A DNA stretch of 6,503 nucleotides from Acetobacteraceae bacterium (GTDB lineage: Bacteria > Pseudomonadota > Alphaproteobacteria > Acetobacterales > Acetobacteraceae): NCBI GenBank assembly GCA_014377905.1, contig JACMOQ010000010.1:1-6503 (forward strand), in the 5' to 3' direction. The notes under the pieces are model-generated. The model saw nothing but the letters and a program-made list of their open reading frames with translations, searched no databases and had not been told where the DNA came from. Made by a program: the position numbers and the translations under genes. Shown here in pieces: positions 1-5,918 of the stretch. Within the stretch, counting starts at the first letter, position 1. Each line of letters starts with the position of its first letter.

Positions 1-296
1 ACCCCGCCGCCCCGCATCAGGCCTTTGTCGCGCAGGCAGCCATTATAGGCGCGCTGCTTGGCGACTTCGAGGGCGGGGCGTTCCTCGCCGCGCGCAATGT
101 TGCCGCTGATCGCGACGATTGCCATCGCCTCCTTCACGGCAGGATTGGCATACATCACCGACCGGCATTCAGCATTGGTGAACACCGGATCCTGATCCAG
201 CGCGCCGCATCCGGCCAGTGCCAGTGCAATTGGGGCCAGTGCAATCGGGGCCAGTGCGATCGGGGCCAGCCGGGCCAACAGCAGGAACGGTTTCAT
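1..296 (-). CDS. Uncharacterised small lipoprotein, 3' end cut by window edge
   Basis: I do not recognise the family. The visible part has 98 complete codons. Residues 1-29 form a signal peptide: MKPFLLLARL, then a hydrophobic stretch built from repeated LAPIA units, then a lipobox LALAGC with the lipidation cysteine at residue 30. This predicts an exported lipoprotein anchored in the inner or outer membrane; Asp at +2 is absent (Gly31). The mature part, beginning CGALDQDPVF, is polar and has two more cysteines (C44 in NAECRS and C87 in YNGCLRDKG) that could form a disulfide in the periplasm. The start ATG overlaps the nudC stop as ATGA, so it is probably cotranscribed and translationally coupled with nudC. 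Start, signal peptide and lipobox are clear; the function is unknown. Confidence 0.77.
   Translation of the reverse strand, partial: MKPFLLLARLAPIALAPIALAPIALALAGCGALDQDPVFTNAECRSVMYANPAVKEAMAIVAISGNIARGEERPALEVAKQRAYNGCLRDKGLMRGGG
221..265. repeat. Three tandem 15-bp repeats in a signal-peptide coding region
   Basis: On the plus strand the units are CCAGTGCAATTGGGG (221-235), CCAGTGCAATCGGGG (236-250) and CCAGTGCGATCGGGG (251-265), differing by one base from each neighbour. A partial unit CCAGTG lies at 215-220. Read on the minus strand, each unit adds five residues (LAPIA) to the hydrophobic core of the lipoprotein signal peptide. Because the period is a multiple of three, gain or loss of a unit changes signal-peptide length without breaking the frame. 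Confidence 0.9.
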
Positions 297-1222
297 TCGC
301 TTGCCAGCCAGTCTTCGATCAGGCGGCTCGCCACGCTGTCGCCGCGCGGCAACATGAAGCCGTGGTCACGCGGGCTATGCATTTCGGCGCGGCTGAACCA
401 GCGTGCGTCGGTAAGTTCCTCGGGGTCGATGGTAATCTCCTCAGTCGTGGCCTCGGCGTAAAAGCCAAGCATGATAGATGCCGGGAACGGCCAGGGCTGG
501 CTGCTGTGATAGCGCACGTTGGTAACGCGAATGCCAGATTCCTCAAACACCTCCCGCGCCACCGCTTCTTCCAGGCTTTCGCCTGGTTCCACAAAGCCGG
601 CGAGCGTCGAATACATCGTCGATGTCGGGAAGCGGGCGGAATGGCCAAGCAGCGCGCGCCCTTTGCTGTGCACCAGCATAATGACGGCCGGATCGGTACG
701 CGGGAAATGATCGACGCCGCAGCCGGTGCAATGCATGACATGGCCAGCCGATTTCGCTTCGCAGGCCGATCCGCAAATGCCGCAGAAGCGATGCTTGGTG
801 CGCCAATGCATCAGCCCGCGGGCGTGGGCGAGCACGGACGCGTCATGCCCGTTGAGCAATCCCATGGTGGCGCGCAGATCGGCAAACCCGGCTTCCAGAC
901 CGTCCGGCAGCAACGGCGCGGTGTTGTCCTCGGTGCTGACATCGACGCTGAATACCGGCACGTCATCGCGCACCCCCAGGAACGCCCAATGATCGGCGCG
1001 CGCCAGGATCGCAGCGGCTTGTGGCCCAGCCAAAAACTCCGCTTCCGGCCGCCGCACATCCACCCCGCGCAACAGGCTGCGGGCACGCCAGACCGGGACA
1101 ATAATGACTTCCGGGGAGGCCAGGGCCGCTGCGATCCAGGCATCATCGGTACGGCGTTCGGCCACCCGATCGAGCGGACTGCCGGTATAGGCATTGGGAC
1201 GCGAGGCGATGATAAGGGTCAC
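293..1222 (-). CDS. nudC: NADH pyrophosphatase / NAD-cap decapping Nudix hydrolase NudC
   Basis: NudC hydrolyses NADH/NAD+ to nicotinamide mononucleotide and AMP, and in characterised members removes NAD caps from RNA 5' ends. The predicted protein has 309 residues, normal for the family. Visible are the four zinc cysteines (FCGICG at 147/150 and HCTGCG at 165/168), the Nudix box from about 209 (GFVEPGESLEEA, then REVFEESG) and the NudC signature SQPWPFPAS at 241-249, which separates NudC from other Nudix enzymes; E. coli has Gln where this has Ala. The open frame extends upstream to 1435 but that part is antisense to the SRP RNA, so I chose the GTG at 1222, which has AGGA eight bases upstream and gives an N-terminus (VTLIIASRPNAYTGSPLDR) that fits relatives. 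The TGA overlaps the next gene's ATG. Confidence 0.94.
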   Translation of the reverse strand: MTLIIASRPNAYTGSPLDRVAERRTDDAWIAAALASPEVIIVPVWRARSLLRGVDVRRPEAEFLAGPQAAAILARADHWAFLGVRDDVPVFSVDVSTEDNTAPLLPDGLEAGFADLRATMGLLNGHDASVLAHARGLMHWRTKHRFCGICGSACEAKSAGHVMHCTGCGVDHFPRTDPAVIMLVHSKGRALLGHSARFPTSTMYSTLAGFVEPGESLEEAVAREVFEESGIRVTNVRYHSSQPWPFPASIMLGFYAEATTEEITIDPEELTDARWFSRAEMHSPRDHGFMLPRGDSVASRLIEDWLASE

Positions 1223-1230
1223 ATCCGGTA

Positions 1231-1234
1231 TCCT
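1231..1234 (-). promoter_or_regulatory. Shine-Dalgarno AGGA that decides the nudC GTG start
   Basis: On the minus strand AGGA lies eight bases before the GTG at 1222. This supports GTG as the start and argues against the longer open frame to 1435. Confidence 0.6.
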
Positions 1235-1258
1235 GCTAGCTGCAGCGCGAAACTGCCA

Positions 1259-1300
1259 TGTGGGGGCGGTTGCCGCAACCGGCTTGCGAACGCGCCCACA
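1259..1300. promoter_or_regulatory. Imperfect 42-bp dyad between nudC and ffs
   Basis: The outer arms TGTGGGGGCG (1259-1268) and CGCGCCCACA (1291-1300) are complementary at nine of ten positions. Inside, CGGTTG-CCG-CAACCG (1267-1281) is a perfect 6-bp stem with a 3-base loop. The element fills the space between divergent nudC and ffs and overlaps the proposed ffs -35 box, so it could be an operator or a hairpin in the nudC 5' leader. It has no poly-T tract, so an intrinsic terminator is unlikely. The role is inferred only from position and symmetry. Confidence 0.4.
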
Positions 1301-1314
1301 ATGCACGATATACG
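1284..1314 (+). promoter_or_regulatory. Probable housekeeping-sigma promoter of the SRP RNA gene
   Basis: TTGCGA at 1284-1289 resembles a -35 box. GATATA at 1307-1312 follows after 17 bases; an alternative -10, TATACG at 1309-1314, would give 19. Transcription from here would begin at about 1317-1320, exactly where the SRP RNA terminal helix begins. Matches to consensus are partial, so the placement rests mainly on spacing and position. Confidence 0.45.
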
Positions 1315-1316
1315 CA

Positions 1317-1417
1317 GTGGGGGGTCGGCGGCGGACGGGCGCCTCGCCAACCCGGTCAGATCCGGAAGGAAGCAGCCGCAACGAGTTTACGCTCGGGTCG
1401 TTCAGTCGGCCTCCCAC
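1317..1417 (+). ncRNA. ffs: Signal recognition particle RNA (small bacterial type, 4.5S)
   Basis: This RNA joins Ffh to form the signal recognition particle, which delivers nascent membrane proteins to FtsY and the translocon. The invariant Ffh-binding apex is present: GGTCAGAT followed by CCGGAAGGAAGCAGCC (1354-1377), with a GGAA tetraloop at 1364-1367. The ends pair as GTGGGGGG (1317-1324) with CCTCCCAC (1410-1417), including one G-U pair. Internal helices such as CTCG/CGAG (1343-1346 with 1382-1385) and GAC/GTC (1334-1336 with 1397-1399) complete the rod. About 100 bases is the usual size for the type without an Alu domain. It ends 21 bases before the dnaX ATG with no visible terminator, so some transcripts may continue into dnaX and be processed. 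Ends are accurate to a few bases. Confidence 0.94.
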
Positions 1418-1438
1418 CCTCTCACCCTGGGGCACACC

Positions 1439-3286
1439 ATGTCCGGCCTGTTCCAGGACGAAACCAAACTACCGGACCCCCCCCAAGACGGCCCCGGCCT
1501 GTTCGGCGATGCCGCGCCAGTCGCGCCGCCACGGCCGGTGGCGACGGTGCAATACCGGGTGCTCGCGCGGAAATACCGCCCCGTCCGCTTTGACCAGTTG
1601 ATCGGGCAGGAGGCGATGGTGCGCACCTTGCGCAACGCCTTTGCATCAGGCCGCGTTGCCCACGCCTTCATGCTGACCGGGGTGCGCGGCGTCGGCAAAA
1701 CCACCACGGCCCGCATCATCGCCCGCGCGTTGAACTGCGTCGGCCCCGACGGGACGGGCGGGCCGACTGTCGATCCGTGCGGAGTGTGCGACATGTGCCG
1801 CGCCATTCTCGCCGACCGCCACCCCGATGTGGTGGAAATGGACGCCGCATCCAATAACAGCATCGAAAATATCCGCGAGATCATTGAAGGCGTGCGCTTT
1901 CGCCCGATGCAGGCACGCACGAAAGTCTTTGTGCTCGACGAGGTGCACATGCTGTCCAAGCCGGCCTTTAACGCGCTGCTCAAAACGCTCGAAGAACCAC
2001 CACCGCATGTGAAGTTCATCTTCGCCACCACCGAAATTCGCAAAGTGCCGGTCACCGTTCTGTCGCGCTGCCAGCGCTTCGACCTGCGGCGCATTTCGGT
2101 GGTCGAACTCGCCGGGCTGTTTGCCAGCGTCACCACGCAGGAAGGTGTCGCGATTGCGCCGCAAGCGCTGACCCTGATTGCCCGCGCGGCCGATGGCTCA
2201 GCGCGCGACGGGTTGTCACTGCTCGATCAGGCGATCGCGCAAACCGATCCTGGCACCGAAATCGCCGCCCAGGCAGTGTCCGACATGCTCGGCCTCGCCG
2301 ATCGGGAGGCGATGTATGACTTGTTCGAGGCGGTGATGGGCGGCAAACCGGCAGCAGCGCTCGCCATCACCGACCGCGCCCACGCCCATGGCGCCGATAT
2401 GGGGGTGATGCTGCAGGACCTGCTGGAGCTGGTGCATCTGCTGACAAGGCTGAAATCGGTGCCCGGCCTGCGGGACGGGCTGGATTTGTCGGAAACCGAG
2501 CGGGTGCGCGGGGCGGCACTCGCCGATCAGCTGTCGATCCCCATACTTGGCCGCGCCTGGCAGATGCTGTTGAAAGGCTGTGCCGAGGTCGAAAGCGCAC
2601 CGGACCGCCGGGCAGCCGCCGAAATGGTGCTGATCCGGCTGTGCCATACCGCCGATCTGCCGCCGCCGGGCGATCTGGTGCGCCGCCTGATGGAATCCGG
2701 TGCGGCGACCCAAAACGCGCCACCCCCGCAAGGCGGCGGCGGTGGCGGCACCCGTGCAGTCGCCAACGGCGGCGCGATGGCTGTCGCTTTTGCCCAATCC
2801 GGCCCGGTGCTTTCGAGCTTCCGCGACGTGGTGGCACTTGTCGCCGACCAGCGCGAGGCCACGCTGCACGGCCATCTGCGCCACTCGGTCCATCTCGTGC
2901 GCTTTACCCAGGGCGTCATCGAATTACGCCCCGAACCCGACGCCCCCCGCGATCTGGCCCCAAAGCTTGCCGCCCTGCTATCGGAGGCCACCGGCACACG
3001 CTGGACCATCGCTTTTTCCGAGCAGGCCGGCGATGCCACCCTGGCCGAACAGGCCGATGGGCTCGAAGCCGGGCGTCGCCAAACCGCCACCCGGCATCCC
3101 TTAGTACAAGCCATCCTCGCGGCCTTCCCCGGTGCCAAAATTGGCGGCGTGCACGATCCACGGCTCGACCACTATGGCCTGATGCCCGAAGCAGCCCCGG
3201 TCGATATGCCCGAATTCGCCCCCGATGACGCCGAGTATGCCGATGACCGCCCCGAAGGCCCTGAAAATCAAGACTGGGATAATTGA
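1439..3286 (+). CDS. dnaX: DNA polymerase III subunit gamma/tau
   Basis: DnaX is the ATPase of the clamp-loader complex, which opens and loads the beta clamp and couples polymerases at the fork. The predicted protein has 615 residues. Visible are YRVLARKYRP (39-48), Walker A GVRGVGKT (81-88), the zinc module cysteines C100, C114, C117 and C120, Walker B VFVLDEVHML (163-172), sensor 1 FIFATTE (193-199), the SRC arginine-finger motif in VLSRCQRF (207-214) and sensor 2 in SARDGLSLLDQ (254-264). A glycine run (432-437) links to an alphaproteobacterial-type C-terminal region (about 457-575) and an acidic tail. The frame is open back to 218, but that part overlaps ffs and antisense nudC; the ATG at 1439 is the sensible start. 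Against E. coli DnaX it has about 36 extra N-terminal residues containing GLFQD and GLFGD. The ybaB ATG follows three bases after the stop. Confidence 0.96.
   Translation: MSGLFQDETKLPDPPQDGPGLFGDAAPVAPPRPVATVQYRVLARKYRPVRFDQLIGQEAMVRTLRNAFASGRVAHAFMLTGVRGVGKTTTARIIARALNCVGPDGTGGPTVDPCGVCDMCRAILADRHPDVVEMDAASNNSIENIREIIEGVRFRPMQARTKVFVLDEVHMLSKPAFNALLKTLEEPPPHVKFIFATTEIRKVPVTVLSRCQRFDLRRISVVELAGLFASVTTQEGVAIAPQALTLIARAADGSARDGLSLLDQAIAQTDPGTEIAAQAVSDMLGLADREAMYDLFEAVMGGKPAAALAITDRAHAHGADMGVMLQDLLELVHLLTRLKSVPGLRDGLDLSETERVRGAALADQLSIPILGRAWQMLLKGCAEVESAPDRRAAAEMVLIRLCHTADLPPPGDLVRRLMESGAATQNAPPPQGGGGGGTRAVANGGAMAVAFAQSGPVLSSFRDVVALVADQREATLHGHLRHSVHLVRFTQGVIELRPEPDAPRDLAPKLAALLSEATGTRWTIAFSEQAGDATLAEQADGLEAGRRQTATRHPLVQAILAAFPGAKIGGVHDPRLDHYGLMPEAAPVDMPEFAPDDAEYADDRPEGPENQDWDN
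1477..1484 (+). repeat. C8 homopolymer in the 5' end of dnaX
   Basis: Eight consecutive C residues span codons 13-16 of dnaX (GAC CCC CCC CAA). Slippage here would shift the frame of an essential gene before its ATPase domain. The run is also a common place for sequencing error. The downstream frame is clearly intact as given. Confidence 0.85.
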
Positions 3287-3289
3287 GCC

Positions 3290-3613
3290 ATGAAGAACCT
3301 CGCCGCGATGATGAAGTCGGCATCACAAATGCAACAGAAAATGGCCGACATGCAGGCCGAACTTGAATCCGCCACGGTCGAGGGCCAGGCCGGCGCCGGC
3401 TTGGTGCGCATCACCCTCAGCGGCAAGGGCGAGATGAAATCGATCAAGATCGATCCGAAAATCATCGACCCGGCGGATGCGGCCATGCTGGCCGACCTGA
3501 TCATGGCAGCCCATGCCGACGCCAAGCGCAAGGCCGAAGCGGTGGCGGCCGAGGCCATGCAGGAAGCCGCGGGGGGCATGCAGCTTCCCGAAGGCTTCAA
3601 GTTGCCGTTCTGA
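3290..3613 (+). CDS. ybaB: YbaB/EbfC family nucleoid-associated protein
   Basis: This is a small DNA-binding protein whose homologues dimerise into a tweezer-like fold, coat the nucleoid and bind DNA with little or modest sequence preference. The 107-residue length is typical. The N-terminal helix with MMKSASQMQQKMADMQAELE (about 7-26) is the family's coiled region, followed by a strand segment (VEGQAGAGLVRITLSGKGEMKSI) and the conserved IDPKIIDPADAAMLADLI stretch. The C-terminus is helical and ends PEGFKLPF. It starts three bases after the dnaX stop and ends four bases before the recR TTG, so translational coupling in a dnaX-ybaB-recR operon is very likely. No strong Shine-Dalgarno sequence of its own is seen. 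Confidence 0.95.
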   Translation: MKNLAAMMKSASQMQQKMADMQAELESATVEGQAGAGLVRITLSGKGEMKSIKIDPKIIDPADAAMLADLIMAAHADAKRKAEAVAAEAMQEAAGGMQLPEGFKLPF

Positions 3614-3617
3614 TCCT

Positions 3618-4904
3618 TTGGGCGGCCCGGAAGTCACACGGCTGATTGCGCTATTGGCGAAACTGCCGGGCCTTGGTCCGCGCAGTGCCCGCCGGGCCGC
3701 GCTGAAACTGCTGCAAGCACCCGAAACCCGGATGCTGCCGCTGGCCGTGGCGCTGGCCGACGCCGCCCGCAGCGTGCGGTCCTGCACCGAATGCGGCAAT
3801 CTCGACAGCGCCGATCCCTGCGCGATTTGCGCTGATCCACGCCGAGACCAGACGATCATTTGCGTGGTCGAAGGTGTCGGTGACTTGTGGGCACTGGAAC
3901 GAGCGCATGTGCATCAGGGCCGCTACCATGTTCTTGGCGGAACCCTGTCGCCGCTTGGCGGGGTGGGGCCGGATGACCTCAATCTTACCCCGTTGCTGGC
4001 GCGGGTCAGTGCTGGCGGGATTGTCGAGGTCATTCTGGCTTTAGGGGCGACGGTGGAAGGGGCGACCACGATGCACTGGCTCGCCGACCGGCTAAAGCCG
4101 CATGCGGTCACGGTCACCCGGGTTGGCCAAGGGGTGCCGATCGGCGGCGCGCTGGATGTGCTGGATGACGGAACGCTGGCGGCGGCGTTGCGGGGGCGGC
4201 GACCCGCGGGCGCGGAAGGTTCAGCGCCGCGCCAACGCCAGAATTGCGCCCACCACGCCGAACCCCGCCGCCAGCGGTCCGAAGCCGTCAAAGCCATAGC
4301 TGCCCATCATCCAGCCGCCGAGGCTCGCGGCGAACAGCCAGCCAAAGCTCGCCGATGTCACATTCAGCCCCAGAACGGTGCCGCGGATCTGTTCGGGCAC
4401 GTCGGCCAGCGCCGCGATCAGCGATGGTCGGGCAACCGCGTTCACGAAAACATAAAGAAAGCCAAGCGCCACGGTCACCGCGATGCTGGGGTGCCAGCCG
4501 AACAGCACAATGGCGACACCGCCGGAGGCTACCATCGACACAGCGTAGGTGCGCAGTCGGTTGGGAATGCGGTCGGCGATCTGCCCGCCGGCGATCGTGC
4601 CAATGATGTTGCCGACGGCAAACAGTGCCAGCGGGATGGCCAGTGCGGCCAGCGACAACCCGAAGGTTTCCTGCAGAAACGTGGCAAAATAAACCGCGGT
4701 CAGCCCGTAACAAACCCGCTCGCACACCCCCATCGCCAGCAGGCGCATCACCGGCCCCGACATCGCGTTGCGCAAGGACGGCGCCGGCGCACCTGCAACC
4801 CGCCGGCCGCTATCGCCCCCACTGGTGGTAAACGCGAGGCCAGCCAAGGCGGCGATCGCAATCCCGCCGACGCAAAGATTAACCCCACGCCAACCGACAT
4901 ATGA
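3618..4904 (+). CDS. recR: Recombination mediator RecR; frame lacks the expected stop and runs on antisense to the MFS gene
   Basis: RecR works with RecF and RecO to load RecA on single-stranded gaps. The RecR-like part is residues 1-197 (3618-4208), the normal size: helix-hairpin-helix LPGLGPRSARRAALKLL (16-32), zinc finger cysteines C56, C59, C68 and C71, Toprim motif VVEGVGDLWALE (83-94, acidic E85 and D89), GGTLSPLGGVGPDDL (107-121) and the usual ending DDGTLAAALRGRRPA. The start is TTG at 3618: it yields (M)GGPEVTRLIALLAKLPGLG, matching the family N-terminus (MASPEI-like), and no ATG or GTG fits. No in-frame stop follows RRPA; the frame stays open to TGA at 4902-4904, adding about 230 low-complexity residues (H, R, Q, A, G rich) that are antisense, codon for codon, to the MFS gene. 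The tail has no resemblance to RecR. The core is certain; the true C-terminus is not. Confidence 0.85.
   Translation: MGGPEVTRLIALLAKLPGLGPRSARRAALKLLQAPETRMLPLAVALADAARSVRSCTECGNLDSADPCAICADPRRDQTIICVVEGVGDLWALERAHVHQGRYHVLGGTLSPLGGVGPDDLNLTPLLARVSAGGIVEVILALGATVEGATTMHWLADRLKPHAVTVTRVGQGVPIGGALDVLDDGTLAAALRGRRPAGAEGSAPRQRQNCAHHAEPRRQRSEAVKAIAAHHPAAEARGEQPAKARRCHIQPQNGAADLFGHVGQRRDQRWSGNRVHENIKKAKRHGHRDAGVPAEQHNGDTAGGYHRHSVGAQSVGNAVGDLPAGDRANDVADGKQCQRDGQCGQRQPEGFLQKRGKINRGQPVTNPLAHPHRQQAHHRPRHRVAQGRRRRTCNPPAAIAPTGGKREASQGGDRNPADAKINPTPTDI
4209..4233. repeat. GC-rich inverted repeat at the recR/MFS convergence
   Basis: GGCGCGG (4209-4215) and CCGCGCC (4227-4233) form a perfect 7-bp stem around an 11-base loop. 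It begins right after the end of RecR homology and covers the MFS stop codon (4221-4223). Neither strand has a following T tract, so it is at best a weak bidirectional hairpin and not a canonical intrinsic terminator. Confidence 0.4.
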
Positions 4905-5390
4905 TCCGATCCAAGCCGCCATCGGCACGCCCACCAGCAAGGTCAGCGACTGCCCTGCCATCACCCATCCCAGCGCCCGGCCGCGCTGGCCCTGTTCGAC
5001 CTTGGCCGATACCTCGGCGAAGGTGACGCCGGTGAAGGTGCCGCTCGATCCGCCCGCCAAAATCGACCATAGCGCCACAGTTAGGAAGGTTTCTGCCTGG
5101 GCGACCCCGAACAGGGCGATCGCCAACACAATCGGGCCGCCAAGCAGGAACGGCCGGCGGCCAAACCGGTCTGACCCGGCGCCGGCGATCATCGATGCGA
5201 TGCCCCAGGCGACCGACGTCATGGCAACCAGATTGGCAACCAGCGCGATTTCGGTTCCCAAATCGCGCGCCATGTCGATCAGGAACGGCGCGCGCGTGGT
5301 GCCTGACGATGATGCCGCGAACATGCCAAGACACGCCGAGGCCAGCAGGGCATAGGGCAAAGTCGGTTCGCGGAGTTTAGCGCCGTCCAT
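4221..5390 (-). CDS. Major facilitator superfamily (MFS) transporter, substrate unknown
   Basis: The predicted inner-membrane secondary transporter has 389 residues, right for 12 membrane helices. TM1 is about 12-30 and the last helix about 371-386. The MFS motif A is visible between TM2 and TM3 as GAGSDRFGRR (70-79), with its echo in the second half as AGGQIADRIPNR (267-278). Cytoplasmic QRGRALG (135-141) and IRGTVLG (335-341) are a second pair of matching half repeats. It looks like the proton-driven drug or sugar efflux type, but no substrate can be read from the sequence. The ATG at 5390 lies 9 bases after the DUF2244 stop with no clear Shine-Dalgarno sequence, so coupling is likely. The 3' half is overlapped by the open recR frame on the other strand. 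Confidence 0.92.
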   Translation of the reverse strand: MDGAKLREPTLPYALLASACLGMFAASSSGTTRAPFLIDMARDLGTEIALVANLVAMTSVAWGIASMIAGAGSDRFGRRPFLLGGPIVLAIALFGVAQAETFLTVALWSILAGGSSGTFTGVTFAEVSAKVEQGQRGRALGWVMAGQSLTLLVGVPMAAWIGSYVGWRGVNLCVGGIAIAALAGLAFTTSGGDSGRRVAGAPAPSLRNAMSGPVMRLLAMGVCERVCYGLTAVYFATFLQETFGLSLAALAIPLALFAVGNIIGTIAGGQIADRIPNRLRTYAVSMVASGGVAIVLFGWHPSIAVTVALGFLYVFVNAVARPSLIAALADVPEQIRGTVLGLNVTSASFGWLFAASLGGWMMGSYGFDGFGPLAAGFGVVGAILALARR

Positions 5391-5399
5391 GGGAATGAG

Positions 5400-5891
5400 T
5401 TAACGCCCGAACCGTGGATTGCGCCAGCGATGCAGCGCGTCATCGAGCGCCTGGGCAAGATCGCGCTTTTCGGCATCGCCGAGTGCGCGGGCAATTTCGA
5501 CACTCTGCCGTCCGCCTTCAACCAGCAACGCAGGAGTACGCCCGGGACGTTCGGTCAGGCGGACATGCAGCCAGCTTGGCTCCAGCGTCAGTTCCTGCCG
5601 GCGTCCGGTTGGGCTGGTGCGGATCACACGCAGGCTGGAATCCGTCAGCACCACGAGCTCGCTCGCCCGCCCGTCGCGGATATGGAGGCGAAACAGCCAG
5701 GCGGCGAGCAGCAATTCCAACCCGGTGAAGCCGCCCACCGGCCAGGCACCAACCACCGCCCACAGCGTCGCCGAGCCCGCGCACAGCAAGCTGATCACCC
5801 CCAGCAGCACCCGCATCGCGGGCGCGGACAGCGCACGGCGCGGGGTGATGACGGCTTGGAAGTGCAAGGTGGCGTCGATGGCTTGCTCCAT
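5400..5891 (-). CDS. DUF2244 family two-helix membrane protein
   Basis: The predicted 163-residue protein has an N-terminal FQAVITPRRALS segment typical of DUF2244, two membrane helices at about 27-47 (VRVLLGVISLLCAGSATLWAV is the core, residues 27 on) and 52-69 (VGGFTGLELLLAAWLFRL), then a cytoplasmic domain with WLHVRL (107-112), LLVEGGRQSVEIARAL (122-137) and an EKRDLAQALDDAL helix near the C-terminus. The family is common in alphaproteobacteria and has no established function. The frame is open further upstream to 6035, but that part is antisense to nth, so the ATG at 5891 is chosen. It is first of a two-gene minus-strand unit with the MFS transporter. Confidence 0.86.
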   Translation of the reverse strand: MEQAIDATLHFQAVITPRRALSAPAMRVLLGVISLLCAGSATLWAVVGAWPVGGFTGLELLLAAWLFRLHIRDGRASELVVLTDSSLRVIRTSPTGRRQELTLEPSWLHVRLTERPGRTPALLVEGGRQSVEIARALGDAEKRDLAQALDDALHRWRNPRFGR

Positions 5892-5918
5892 GGGCTTGGT
5901 GCGGTAAGACTGCCCGAC
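5892..5918. other. 27-bp divergent spacer between DUF2244 and nth starts
   Basis: Only 27 bases separate the two opposed start codons. This is too short for two complete separate promoters, so at least one promoter must lie inside the opposite coding sequence or the starts are slightly different from those chosen. GGTAAG at 5903-5908 is a weak Shine-Dalgarno candidate for nth; none is clear for DUF2244. Confidence 0.5.

Noticed and set aside
1223..1435. A 71-codon upstream extension of the nudC frame
   Set aside because: It is antisense to ffs and lacks NudC-like sequence; the GTG at 1222 has a good Shine-Dalgarno sequence.
218..1438. A 407-codon upstream extension of the dnaX open frame
   Set aside because: It is antisense to the lipoprotein and nudC and passes through the SRP RNA; it has no known motif, and the first residues simply reflect the 15-bp repeat.
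1402..2164. Long open frames on the minus strand across dnaX
   Set aside because: They are antisense shadows typical of high-GC codon use, with no recognisable motifs, while dnaX is certain.
2709..2746. CCCAAAA followed by a strong hairpin (GCCACC/GGTGGC) at the place equivalent to the E. coli dnaX frameshift site
   Set aside because: The codon phase (ACC CAA AAC) does not allow canonical tandem -1 slippage, the spacer is only 3 bases, and the -1 and +1 frames stay open to 3228 and 3104, so no short gamma form would be made.
2216..3326. Further overlapping frames on both strands in the 3' half of dnaX
   Set aside because: They are low-complexity, Arg/Pro/His-rich translations with no start context or domain.
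4209..4233. Intrinsic terminator shared by recR and the MFS gene
   Set aside because: The stem is real but no T tract follows on either strand, so it is listed only as an inverted repeat.
4244..5355. Plus-strand frames across the MFS gene other than the recR continuation
   Set aside because: They are shadows of the MFS gene, whose membrane helices and motif A are clear.
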